Origin: Phoronis ovalis
Lineage: Eukaryota > Phoronida > Phoronidae
Assembly (NCBI GenBank): GCA_028565635.1
Contig: JAOXYB010022614.1
Location: 1-16,848 of the forward strand
Direction: 5' to 3'
Length of the DNA: 16,848 nt
A model generated the notes under the pieces. It was not told the DNA's origin, did no database searches, and worked only from the letters and a program-made list of their open reading frames with translations. Both the position numbers and the translations under genes were made by a program. Positions 9,417-16,848 of this stretch are shown here, piece by piece. Each line of letters starts with the position of its first letter. Within the stretch, counting starts at the first letter, position 1.

Positions 9417-12400
9417 CTGAACATTCAAATCAAGGACAAACCTTTTAATAAGACGTTAATGAGACCAGCAGAGTGAATGGTTTCTACATCAAATAGAAGC
9501 AAGCTAATTGATTGATTGCTTTTTAAGTGGCATAGGCTCCTTTTCCTGAAACCCATTCATCAAAGGATGTAAAATACTAGTCCTGTATCCTACTCAGGGA
9601 TGTTAAAGAATGGGTACTGACATTGCTAACTGATCATAATAGTCCCTTCCTTTACCTCATCTTAGACGAATGTAAATAGGTCCAAACTTTGTGCTATCCA
9701 CAGCAGGTAATCCTAAAGAAAATCAATCAACTATAAACATTTTTTTTACTCATTTTAAGGGTATGTTTAAACCAAAACTTATGCTACCACAGGCTTAATA
9801 TTATTTAAAATAATTTGTATTTCTTGTCTAGTTATAAAGGATACCAATAGCTTTCTGAGCGTCATCAGCATAAGAAAATCGGACAATTCCACAGCCACGA
9901 GACTTGCCACTACGATGAGTTTTGATTTCAGCATACTGCACATCGCCAACGTCACGGAACTTTTCTTTTAAAGTCTGCCATGTGAAGTTAAATGGTAGCT
10001 ACAAGAAGTTTTAACATTAAACATCCATAACTAATACTCCAAGTCCAAACATCTGAGATAAGAGATCAGTCCTAGCCGAGACCTTTGCCTTGGTAAGATT
10101 TGATCACTGAGTGACATAATCTAAATGATGGCAATGTTCAAAATATGGTATAAAGGCATTAAAAAGTGTCAATCTCGCAACAGGCCTTTTGAAAATTATG
10201 ACTGACAAAGCTGAGGTTAAGACATATACAGCCATCATATCATTCCTTAGCATTTCCTGCAGCATTTGGTCTTAATGCGCATTCTTTCTGTATGAAAGCA
10301 CAGGATGGATTTTTTCCAGTTTATTTTGGCTGCAGTTTGATATTACCTAGACAGTATCTATCTACAGAGAAACTTACATTTGCAACAAACACAGTAGTGT
10401 TATCATCTCGACGACTTGTTCCACCTCGTGATGACCTGCCATCGCGACTTCTGTCGCGATCTCTAGAAGATGTGCCCATGTTTGTTCCTGAGCTCATACT
10501 AGTTGAGCTAAATCCCATACCACCTGAACTACCCAAACTGTCACCAAGACCACCCATATTACCACTCAGACCACCAATATTGCCACTTAGACCACCAATA
10601 TTGCCACTTAGACCACCTAAGTTACTAACAATACTACTAAGTGCACTATTAAAATCACTAGTCCCTGCAAATATATTAACAATATCAACTTAATGCCATA
10701 TAATGTTTATCCACTTCTGTCCATGATATTGATCCTTCACTTAACTGCTTAAATCTCAATGAGCTGAATAGGCTTGTTAGGAAGGTAGCTAATAATCATT
10801 TCATTGTACTCCCAACAGTGTCTTTGAATAATTTTAGCAGATATAAAATTTACTATTATTATAAGTAAATACAAAGAAAAAATGTAGAAACACATAATTC
10901 CATTCTTCACTGACAGTGATCATACTCTACATAGTACTAGGCTGCACATTTGACATTGAATACTCACACTCTGTCTAATTATTTAACACGGGGAGACTTG
11001 TTTAGTCATAACTATTATTTATTTATGCAACTTGTACCTTTATCAACAGACTACCTTATCTACATACCTCCCATATTTGTTCCCATGTTGTTCATTCCCA
11101 CGCCAAGATCACCCATTCCACCGCTGCCACCAAAGTTTCCCATCATACTTGACAATCCCATATTTGATGTACCCATGTTACTAGACATTCCACTCATACC
11201 ACCCATTCCAGCAGTACCCATGTTTCCATATCCTGTACTCATTCCTCCCATGCTCCCTGAAATCAAAAATCAAATGATTCAATAATTTTTTTCAGACCAG
11301 TTGAAAACAATTTTCAAACAGTAAAATAATACTCTCAAAATTAAGTAAATCAATTTCCTTTTAAAAAGTAGAAGACCATTATGTTCAGCTGTGAATGTAT
11401 ACTCACCCATTCCCATGCCACCCATTTGGTTCACACCCATACCACTCATTCCTGCAAAAATTACATGCTTTCAACATGTGCATACATCTACTATTATATC
11501 TTTATAAAATGCCTTATTCCTAACACTTAGATCATAGAGTGGCTTTGAATTATCAATCATTTATAGTTCACTTTGACATATCTTTTAAGCTATCATTTTA
11601 AGTAGTTACTACATTTCATATGTACAACTTTTTTTCATTTGCATTTTTAGGTATTTATTCTTGCTTGTAGTGCTTAATTTTTTTTAATTTAAGATACAGG
11701 GCTGCACAAACATAGATATTATTATTATTACTAGTATCTAAGTGAATATATACTAACGAGTTAAAAACTAGAAATCAAAAAATTTCTAGTCAAAATCAAG
11801 ACTTGATGTGTATTAAAAGTTAATTTACTAGTTACCTTAGCAGAGAAAAATACAGAGATAATATAACCATAACGCACACAGATATTTCGAAATAAATAGA
11901 TTACCTGATGTCATTTTCATGTCATTACCTGACATTTGGCTCAAGGGCATACCCCCACCACCACTTGTAAGGTTGATAGCCTGTCCTATGCCTTTTAATC
12001 CACCTGCAGATATAGCACAATATAAGGTGGCATACTTATACACAAAAGGTGAATAAATTGTACAGGGACAAAAAAGTTTAACATGTTTGTACTTTTAACG
12101 TTTTCACATGACTTGACACAGAGAACTGCAATTTTAATAATCATTTTTCAAGTCACATAGCATATTCTGTTAGGAATGCTGAAAGCCAGATGCTCTGCAC
12201 TTTGACAATTTTATAGTTGGAAACAGGCTTAGAGTGAAAGGTGGTAGTGTCAAACACTTTACTACTGCAGCACTCTCTTAAGCAACTGTTAGCACATGTA
12301 CCTCAGTCACAATATTCTTCTTAGTAACATTTCTTACTCTAACTGTACCATATTAATCAAAACTATAGGATGAATGTTTACTGGCACAGAGACTAACCCT

Positions 12401-15400
12401 TTATGAGATAGATAACAAAACTGAAAGTATAGCATACAAATATGTGCTAACAATTCACATTTTACAATCAACAAAGCAAAAAAGAGTACATAAAAGACAT
12501 ACTGGGTAATCTCTTCGGAGTACTCGCATCTTTTGCAGCCAATTTATCCATCTTGACAGTCATTGGTCGATCAAATAAAACTTGATTGTTGAACATAGCT
12601 GTCAGAAGAGTCAAAGAAAACAATTTTCGCTTTTATAACAACCTGATAGGCATTTGAATGATTGTGAAATAAGCCTCATTGCAACAGTCTATTGTAGTAT
12701 AAACATACATTAAAATTAACATTAAACATATAAAATAACATACTGCTTATGGTAAGTAGCTTTTTCTTTCTTAAATAATAATTATTACAATGAAACATCA
12801 TTCACAATTAAAACATTTGATATGTGCCAAAGGATACCTATAGCTTGTACTGCTTCTGTTGGTGTTGAGAATGATACTGTGCCAAATCCTCGACTTTTCC
12901 CTGTTTTATCAGTCTTCAGTTCCACCTCAGTGATTTTCCCCGCCATTTCAAAGATTTCATTAAGCTTTTTCTCATCCACTTTGTAATCCAACTAAAACAA
13001 CATACATCATTAGTTTCACAACACCTGCAACCAGTATTTTATTCTTTCAAAGGTAAATGGCCAAATGACAGAATAAATTACCACCAGACGTGAGGCATCA
13101 GTTTCTACAGTGATCAAGTGGAAGTGCCTCCTGGTCATTTGTCCTCTATTACAGAATGAGGGGTGATCACCAGGCAGATGCTACCATGACACGAAAATAC
13201 TGGGTGTTACAACTAGTTTTGATTACTACTGAACCAAGATACCGATTAAGTTCTACATGGTGTATTAATATTAATAGCCTATGAAGGCAAATTATAGCAT
13301 ACTCACATTAGCAATGAATACTGTACTGGAAACGGATACGTCAATGCCAAGACGTTGTAAGATGTCTGGATTGATTCCTGCAGTGTTGGCTGCTGTCATA
13401 CTCATGCCCATGTTACCACCCATACCCATATTACCCATGTTCATATTCATACCACCTCCACCACCTCCTCCTCCTCCTCCTCCTCCTCCACCACCACCAC
13501 CACCACCACTCATGCTGCCACCATAATCATCATTGGATCGACCAGAACGTTTCTCTCTGTCAAATCGTCTACGATCCTTTTCAGTTTCCTACAATAATAA
13601 CCAACACAGACCTGCTTAAAAATTAAACTCAACATGACAATACGCTGAAATCAAATGACCACACTGTTTTGCATAAATTGTCTCAAAAAGGAAAGCAACA
13701 ACTAGACTTTCTTATTAATCTAAGTCAACAAAGCACAGGGTTTAATAGCATGCCTTCTTACCTCTCTAACGACAATCTCTCTATCTGCAATCTTGAATCT
13801 GTGAAGCTTATCAACAGCATTCTGGGCTGTTTCTCTATCGCTGAACTCAGCCAAACTGTTACATACAAAAATGTATAAACTGCCATATTAGAAATAGTTA
13901 TTGCTTGTAACTAAACAAATTAAAAAGAAAAAGTATTGAATGCTGGTGATTGGTATCGTGTTTTATATTGATATTAATGGTTTATTTCACATTAAAAAAT
14001 TGTTCTCACTTTGAGTTCATTTTGTTCAAGAATAAATGAATGCTATTTTTAAATACCCTAAGATGGACCTCCAAGGGACACAATTTGGAAATGGCCTGTT
14101 GCTCAATCATATTCATTTCCAGAACTGCTCTCATTGTAACTTTTTTTGTTCAAAGACAATTTTAAAACTGTTCAACTGTTACTGAAAAAATGTTAAATAA
14201 CTTAAATGGGTGCGTGGGCCTCCAGGGACAGTCCTCTACGGACACCTTGTCCAGCGTACACAAAAGCAATAAACTATTTGAAAACATCTACCGTTTACAG
14301 TGTTGTTACAAATATTATTGATTAAACCCAAAAACAAATGAGAGTAACATTAACTATAAGGCCAGATCAAAAAGAAACCTTATTTAACGGGTGCAACCTC
14401 TTCAAATTTTGGCATTTTCTCTTACTATTTTTTAAAATAAACTTTGTTTATTTTTTTTATTATCATTATATTTTTTCTCTTAACACTAAAATAACGAAAA
14501 ACCCAGTTTTTAATGGCTTTCGCCTGTTAAAAATCTTATCTTTTTGGCGCGGCCTATAATAATAGTTTATGTTGTTTCATATTGCAAAAACGCATTCTAA
14601 AGTATTAATACTATGAGTCACAACTGACAAATGCAAACACTGGATGACCTACCATAATGTAGAAATCATATAATAATATAACAAATCAAAGTGCAATAAT
14701 TTATATATAAATATCAAGAACATAGTAACTCACCAAGAACCTAGTGATCTGCCATCTGCTGTTTCATACATTTCAATGTATGGTGTAGAGCCAATCTGTT
14801 CACGACACATATCTTTTAGCTTTTGCCAAGTAATATCATATGGCATGTTAGTAAACAATATACGACGAGAGCTCACTTCTCTTGGTTCGCGATCTCGAGA
14901 TCTGTCACGGCGATCACGACCTCTTCTTGGGGACTTTGACCTGCCATGCCGTGAATTTCCTACAGGTGATCTTGAACGAGATCTGCAATTTCCAATGTTT
15001 AATAATTAAATATATTACAAGAATTTGGTCACATGGACGGTAGACAGTGGCAATGGCTCACATGCGCAACACAAGGGCGAAATTTCTGCAAACACAGCAA
15101 TAGCTAGGCACTGCACTTTGACCTGTATTTACACAATACCTAGTATGAATGGACAAAGAAATTTCTTGTAGGAAAATTTGTATGTACATCTTTTAACGCA
15201 TTTTGTGTTGATAGACTGATAAATCCCCAAAACTCATTATATACATATTTTGTTTAAAAACTTTTTATTAATTATCTGAACACGTGTTCATGAAATTTCG
15301 CAATCGTACCTGTTTTAGAAGCAGCGTTTTACAACCATCGTGAAAAGGTTTCACTTTCAGAACGTCGGCCATTTTTAATCGCGTCAAAAGAAAGTATTCT

Positions 15401-15794
15401 GTTTCATTGAGGACATATTTACATTGTTTTTGAGAGGCATTTAGTTAGTTTCAATTAAATTTTTTATAAGCCAAGATTTTCGACATATTAAATTTCTTTA
15501 TTACGCATGATTTCAGTTAACCCTTGCCATATGGCTAGTTCGTCTTTGTTCCCATGGCATGAGTCTGGTGACATGAAATGGTGAATTTGAGTTTGCAAAC
15601 ATTTAATGAAGATTGTAGTCGTATTTCTTCCTAGTTGCTGCTCAGTCTAGGCCACAGGTGATTATCTAACACCCTTTTTTCAAGGCAACAATTCCTATGA
15701 CAACATGATCCATGCCATTTTTTTTGTTCACTTACCTTCCACTCATATTAAGGCTGTCATTATAAGAAGGGGAATATTGAGAATTGTCCGCCAT
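9349..15794 (-). CDS. HNRNPM: hnRNP M / MYEF2 / rumpelstiltskin-class RNA-binding protein, 3 RRMs, complete (12 exons)
   Basis: Complement join, 5' to 3': 15794-15736, 14982-14734, 13855-13762, 13588-13307, 12991-12838, 12598-12503, 12003-11905, 11451-11407, 11256-11068, 10664-10378, 9998-9845, 9416-9349. This gives 1,776 nt, 591 residues plus stop, with all splice sites and phases consistent. RRM1 is at about 60-134 (RNP2 ILFTNM), RRM2 about 223-297 (VFIANL; RNP1 RGFGTVSF 262-269), RRM3 about 513-588 (VFVANL; RNP1 RGCGIVRF 552-559). RS-rich patches lie at 21-51 and 488-507, a 19-Gly run follows RRM1, and a Met/Gly-rich linker spans about 313-470. The close match to hnRNP M in RRM2 ('LFDRPM.VKMD'), in the Met/Gly linker and in RRM3 ('FTW..LK.KF') supports the call. 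Family members bind GU-rich RNA in the nucleus and regulate splicing; fly Rump also localises mRNA. HNRNPM and MYEF2 are vertebrate paralogues, so the symbol stands for the family. Confidence 0.92.
9417..9844 (-). other. hnRNP M-like intron 11
   Basis: GTATCC to TTCAG. AT-rich, no recognised element. Confidence 0.75.
9845..9998 (-). CDS. HNRNPM: hnRNP M-like exon 11 (RRM3 core)
   Basis: The acceptor is CTTCTTGTAG and the donor GCTATTG|GTATCC. It has 51 codons plus one base, phases identical to exon 5. LPFNFTWQTLKEKFRDVGDV and SRGCGIVRF are the helix 1 and RNP1 parts of the C-terminal hnRNP M RRM. Confidence 0.95.
9999..10377 (-). other. hnRNP M-like intron 10
   Basis: GTAAGT to TTGTAG. Nothing else recognised. 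It interrupts RRM3 right after the VFVAN strand. Confidence 0.75.
10378..10664 (-). CDS. HNRNPM: hnRNP M-like exon 10 (GGLSGN repeats, Arg/Ser patch, start of RRM3)
   Basis: The acceptor is ATTTGCAG and the donor GCAAAT|GTAAGT. Three GGLSGN(I/M) units come first, then a Ser/Gly/Met region, then SSRDRDRSRDGRSSRGGTSR, then TTVFVAN, the first strand of RRM3. Phase 1 in, 0 out. Confidence 0.92.
10555..10617 (-). repeat. in-frame 21-bp coding repeat, three units
   Basis: GGLSGNI, GGLSGNI, GGLSGNM in direct succession (residues 439-459). A fourth, degenerate unit (GGLGDS) follows. Confidence 0.9.
10665..11067 (-). other. hnRNP M-like intron 9
   Basis: GTATGT to TTTGCAG. AT-rich, nothing recognised. 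Confidence 0.75.
11068..11256 (-). CDS. HNRNPM: hnRNP M-like exon 9 (Met/Gly linker)
   Basis: The acceptor is TGATTTCAG and the donor ATGGGAG|GTATGT. Its 62 whole codons are almost all Met, Gly, Ser and Asn, with repeated short 'NMG', 'GMGG' and 'GMS' units. Low-complexity segments of this kind are seen in phase-separating hnRNPs. Phase 1 at both ends, length 189. Confidence 0.9.
11407..11451 (-). CDS. HNRNPM: hnRNP M-like exon 8 (45-nt small exon)
   Basis: The acceptor is TTTTTGCAG and the donor GGAATGG|GTGAGT. It encodes MSGMGVNQMGGMGM flanked by split Gly codons. Phase 1 at both ends and composition like its neighbours support it despite its size. Confidence 0.82.
11452..11904 (-). other. 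hnRNP M-like intron 7
   Basis: GTAATC to TTTGCAG. It has T-rich and ATT-repeat stretches (about 11680-11730) and nothing gene-like. Confidence 0.7.
11905..12003 (-). CDS. HNRNPM: hnRNP M-like exon 7 (linker start)
   Basis: The acceptor is ATATCTGCAG and the donor CATCAG|GTAATC. It encodes GLKGIGQAINLTSGGGGMPL and then MSGNDMKMTS. The opening GL-GIG matches the hnRNP M linker start. Length 99, phase 1 at both ends. A second donor, TCAG|GTAATG, lies 24 bases upstream in the exon. Confidence 0.88.
12004..12502 (-). other. hnRNP M-like intron 6
   Basis: GTATGT to TCTGCAG. Nothing recognised. Confidence 0.75.
12503..12598 (-). CDS. HNRNPM: hnRNP M-like exon 6 (end of RRM2)
   Basis: The acceptor is TTCTGACAG and the donor TTACCCA|GTATGT. 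MFNNQVLFDRPMTVKMDK is the RRM2 C-terminal strand and closely matches the hnRNP M segment as I know it. Length 96, phase 1 at both ends. Confidence 0.92.
12838..12991 (-). CDS. HNRNPM: hnRNP M-like exon 5 (RRM2 core)
   Basis: The acceptor is TGTTTTAG and the donor GCTATAG|GTATCC. It has 51 codons plus one base, phase 0 in and 1 out. LDYKVDEKKLNEIFEMAG starts helix 1, and SRGFGTVSF is a canonical RNP1 with both aromatics that contact RNA. Confidence 0.95.
12992..13306 (-). other. hnRNP M-like intron 4, with a hairpin
   Basis: GTGAGT to TTTTAG, between the RRM2 first strand and core. It contains the imperfect hairpin at 13130-13174 and locally higher GC than neighbouring introns. Confidence 0.7.
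13307..13588 (-). CDS. HNRNPM: hnRNP M-like exon 4 (poly-Gly spacer, start of RRM2)
   Basis: The acceptor is ATTGTAG and the donor GCTAAT|GTGAGT. It has 94 codons, phase 0 at both ends. A charged start (ETEKDRRRFDREKR) is followed by 19 Gly, an MNMNMGNMGMGG stretch, a conserved-looking INPDILQRLGID segment, and the first RRM2 strand STVFIAN. Confidence 0.9.
13451..13507 (-). repeat. GGN trinucleotide tract encoding 19 glycines
   Basis: Nineteen uninterrupted Gly codons, GGA at the tract's middle and ends and GGT/GGA alternating in blocks, lie in exon 4 between RRM1 and RRM2. It reads as CCT/CCA triplets on the + strand, where it produces a spurious polyproline frame. It is likely length-variable between individuals. 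Confidence 0.95.
13762..13855 (-). CDS. HNRNPM: hnRNP M-like exon 3 (second half of RRM1)
   Basis: The acceptor is ATGTAACAG and the donor GAGAG|GTAAG. One base completes a Cys codon, then 31 codons (LAEFSDRETAQNAVDKLHRF...) cover RNP1's end, helix 2 and strand 4 of RRM1. Confidence 0.9.
13856..14733 (-). other. hnRNP M-like intron 2
   Basis: GTGAGT to TAACAG, splitting RRM1 inside RNP1. It includes T-rich DNA at 14430-14480 and two short related segments ('GG.CCTCCA.GGGACA' at about 14065 and 14218). No exon was accepted. Confidence 0.7.
14734..14982 (-). CDS. HNRNPM: hnRNP M-like exon 2 (RS patch, first half of RRM1)
   Basis: The acceptor is AATTGCAG and the donor TTCTTG|GTGAGT. An RS-dipeptide stretch (SRSRSPVGNSRHGRSKSPRR) is followed by RRILFTNMPYDITWQKLKDM, the start of RRM1, ending just before RNP1 finishes. 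The RS stretch may be a phosphorylation or protein-interaction site. Confidence 0.9.
14983..15735 (-). other. hnRNP M-like intron 1
   Basis: GTAAGT to TTGCAG. It contains a possible alternative or nested first exon at 15372-15310 (see findings); otherwise nothing was recognised. Confidence 0.7.
15310..15372 (-). CDS. possible alternative or nested first exon (unconfirmed)
   Basis: Within intron 1, ATG at 15372-15370 in the strong context AAAATGG opens 21 codons (MADVLKVKPFHDGC, then KTLLLKQ) ending at the plausible donor CAG|GTACGA. It ends in phase 0, whereas exon 2 of the hnRNP M-like gene needs two carried bases, so a direct splice would shift frame and stop. The frame is also open upstream of this ATG for about 27 codons. 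I do not recognise the peptide. It may be a separate gene's first exon, a frame-shifting alternative start, or chance. Confidence 0.25.
15736..15794 (-). CDS. HNRNPM: hnRNP M-like exon 1 (start codon)
   Basis: ATG at 15794-15792 in context AGCATGG. Nineteen codons (MADNSQYSPSYNDSLNMSG) plus two bases end at the strong donor GGAAG|GTAAG. The leftover AG joins the first base of exon 2 to make Arg. The frame, donor and phase fit make this the preferred start. Confidence 0.8.
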
Positions 15795-15819
15795 GCTTTC
15801 GTAGCTTCTTTTCAACAAT

Positions 15820-15829
15820 CCCACAATGC
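15820..15829 (+). promoter_or_regulatory. ZNF143/Staf-like motif
   Basis: CCCACAATGC matches the core of the animal ZNF143 (Staf) consensus, CCCAYAATGC, 26 bases upstream of the hnRNP M-like start codon. Family knowledge: this factor acts close to transcription starts, often at divergent promoters. Confidence 0.5.
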
Positions 15830-15886
15830 GTAATTGAGCATGTGCAATAGGTGTTTCCGTTTGAAAATCCACATGCTGCAGTACAC

Positions 15887-15913
15887 ATTGGTTTCGCAAT
15901 TATTTTTCATTGG
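15887..15913 (-). promoter_or_regulatory. pair of CCAAT boxes (NF-Y type)
   Basis: ATTGG at 15887-15891 and 15909-15913, that is, CCAAT on the minus strand, 22 bases apart (about two helical turns) and roughly 95-120 bases upstream of the hnRNP M-like ATG. Paired CCAAT boxes at this distance fit NF-Y. Confidence 0.45.
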
Positions 15914-15965
15914 CCACGAAAGTAAGGCTTAAATTGTTTAACAGTTTAACCAGATTTAAGTGATC

Positions 15966-15974
15966 ATGGTAAGT
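15966..15974 (+). CDS. possible divergent first coding exon consisting of ATG only
   Basis: ATG (15966-15968) is followed at once by the consensus donor GTAAGT. Many ribosomal-protein and other housekeeping genes have a first exon that ends just after the start codon. No downstream exon was found before the window end: the nearest acceptor candidate (CTCTAG at about 16127) opens only nine codons before a stop. The second exon may lie outside. Unproven. Confidence 0.3.
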
Positions 15975-16619
15975 AAAAGTGTCCTACAAATGTGACAGTT
16001 ATCATATATATATGTAAAATATTCAATATGTACCCGTGCTTTACTGTTTACACCCGGTTTTACCATTTTATTTTTTATTAGCGCATCTCACTCAAATTTA
16101 AACTCCGAACTGCATGTTTACCTCTAGAAACTGTCAAAAAGAACTGGAACACAATGAGAGGGGATAGAGTTTATAAATAATGTCAAAAAGCTGTCGAAGA
16201 TATTGAACACTTCTGTCCCAGTCATCAGCACCTTGGTCTAGTTAGAAGTTGGAACAGTAAATCTTGGGCTAATAGTAATAGTAATAACTTAGTTTTATAG
16301 TCCCAGACTATAGTCCTGGCACAATAGCCCTACCATGGCTTGCCTGCGGCGGAGCAATAGGTCATGCCCACATACTGTTAAAAATTGTTAAGTTTTTCAA
16401 TTAAAACTTTTTCTTCCAAGACTCGCCTCATGCACTATATTAAATATCATATTATGATATATTTAATAAATAACATAGGCATTAAGCCCTTGTGTTACAA
16501 TAGTAAAGTGTATAAAAGACACCAAAAAATTGGTTGGAAAAACTTAACAGTTTTTATGCCCATCCACCATAGTGGAATGGGCGTATTGTCGTAGTGTATG
16601 AGGCGTATGTACCCTTTTT
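15975..16619. other. non-coding region right of the promoter
   Basis: AT-rich, with a TAG/TAA-rich stretch at 16270-16290, a short hairpin at 16558-16582 and no supported gene. It may be the first intron of a divergent gene. Confidence 0.5.
16558..16582. repeat. short inverted repeat at the edge of the dispersed repeat
   Basis: GCCCATCCAC and GTGGAATGGGC pair around a 4-base CATA loop with one bulge. It lies about 60 bases left of the fifth copy of the dispersed repeat and might mark its terminus. Confidence 0.6.
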
Positions 16620-16848
16620 TTATGTTGCTATAACTGCTTCAGCTTTTGTCAGATCATCTTTGTATTTGGTACAGGGTAAGTACAGGTCAATGCGCAGGTC
16701 TGATATAATTTTGACCTCAATTACTTACAAGATGGCCGATTGGTGGCCATGTTTGTTCTCGAGAGGGCACATAACAAAAAGTCTATAGCCGCGAAGACGA
16801 AGCGCTACCTGGACGATTCAAACGTGGTTCTAGGAAGGCCATAGATTT
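16620..16848 (+). repeat. fifth copy of the ~330-bp dispersed repeat, cut by the window end
   Basis: 'ACTGCTTCAGCTTTTGTCAGATCA', 'GTACAGGTCA', 'TTACTTACAAGATGGCCGAT' and 'GGTGGCCATGTTTGTTCTCG' follow the order and spacing seen in the array at 1680-3120, in the same orientation. The short open frame over it is not a gene. Confidence 0.75.

Larger units (their letters stand above)
15795..15965. promoter_or_regulatory. compact, possibly bidirectional promoter
   Basis: Only 171 bases separate the hnRNP M-like ATG from a divergent ATG|GTAAGT. The segment holds a ZNF143-like site and two CCAAT boxes and no clear TATA box. This combination is typical of housekeeping and bidirectional promoters in animals. 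Transcription starts are not known. Confidence 0.5.

Noticed and set aside
10292-11285. + strand Pro/Leu-rich frames with LRPPILP-type repeats (10292-10693, 10950-11285)
   Set aside because: Antisense shadows of exons 9 and 10; the repeats mirror the Gly/Met and GGLSGN repeats.
13281-13526. + strand frame ending in a long polyproline run
   Set aside because: Antisense shadow of the poly-Gly exon of the hnRNP M-like gene.
14058-14245. Two similar segments with coding-like minus-strand translation
   Set aside because: The shared block is only about 17 bases, there is no adjacent acceptor/donor pair in a fitting phase, and the phase 2 join of exons 2 and 3 is already complete.
16385-16788. Two short + strand frames near the right end
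   Set aside because: The left one is AT-rich chance sequence; the right one covers the dispersed repeat.

Overview
The window is animal (metazoan) nuclear DNA: AT-rich, with spliced genes, GT-AG introns of about 250 to 2,000 bases, many short repeats and no bacterial gene architecture. Two protein-coding genes were reconstructed exon by exon and converge tail to tail. Introns this short, and a single gene resembling both vertebrate JMY and WHAMM, suggest an invertebrate animal; the sequence alone does not identify the phylum. All exon boundaries are my own calls from reading frame, splice sites and protein similarity. No transcript data were available.

Left (about 1-5840, + strand): the 3' part of a JMY/WHAMM-class actin nucleation-promoting factor. 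Seven exons (252-342, 917-1082, 1407-1576, 3587-3673, 3993-4088, 4442-4922, 5069-5268) join in consistent phase to 429 codons. They give a charged coiled-coil stretch, a polyproline segment, a WH2 motif, and a connector/acidic tail ending in Asp-Trp-Ser. The N-terminal part lies outside the window. The 2-kb third intron holds about four copies of a roughly 330-bp repeat.

Middle (about 5840-8815): an intergenic spacer without a convincing gene. It contains a duplicated poly(A)-signal block, a 99-bp tandem repeat, three tandem copies of a ~180-bp unit, an (AT)n tract and a 39-bp duplication.

Right (about 8836-15794, - strand): a complete hnRNP M/MYEF2-class RNA-binding protein gene. Twelve coding exons total 1,776 nt (591 codons plus stop). 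The order is RS-rich N terminus, RRM1, a spacer with 19 consecutive glycines, RRM2, a Met/Gly-rich linker, a second Arg/Ser patch, and RRM3 near the C terminus. RRM2 and RRM3 are split by introns at the same positions and each has a central exon of exactly 154 nt. Exons 6-9, which mostly encode the linker, are all multiples of three with the same phase.

Far right (15795-16848): a compact promoter region with a ZNF143-like motif and two CCAAT boxes. It is followed by a possible divergent + strand first exon ending in ATG|GTAAGT. Another copy of the ~330-bp repeat runs to the window edge. The two genes act in separate processes (actin assembly and nuclear pre-mRNA metabolism), and nothing here suggests a joint system. 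I found no clearly novel system; the most interesting points are gene architecture, candidate alternative exons and the repeat families.
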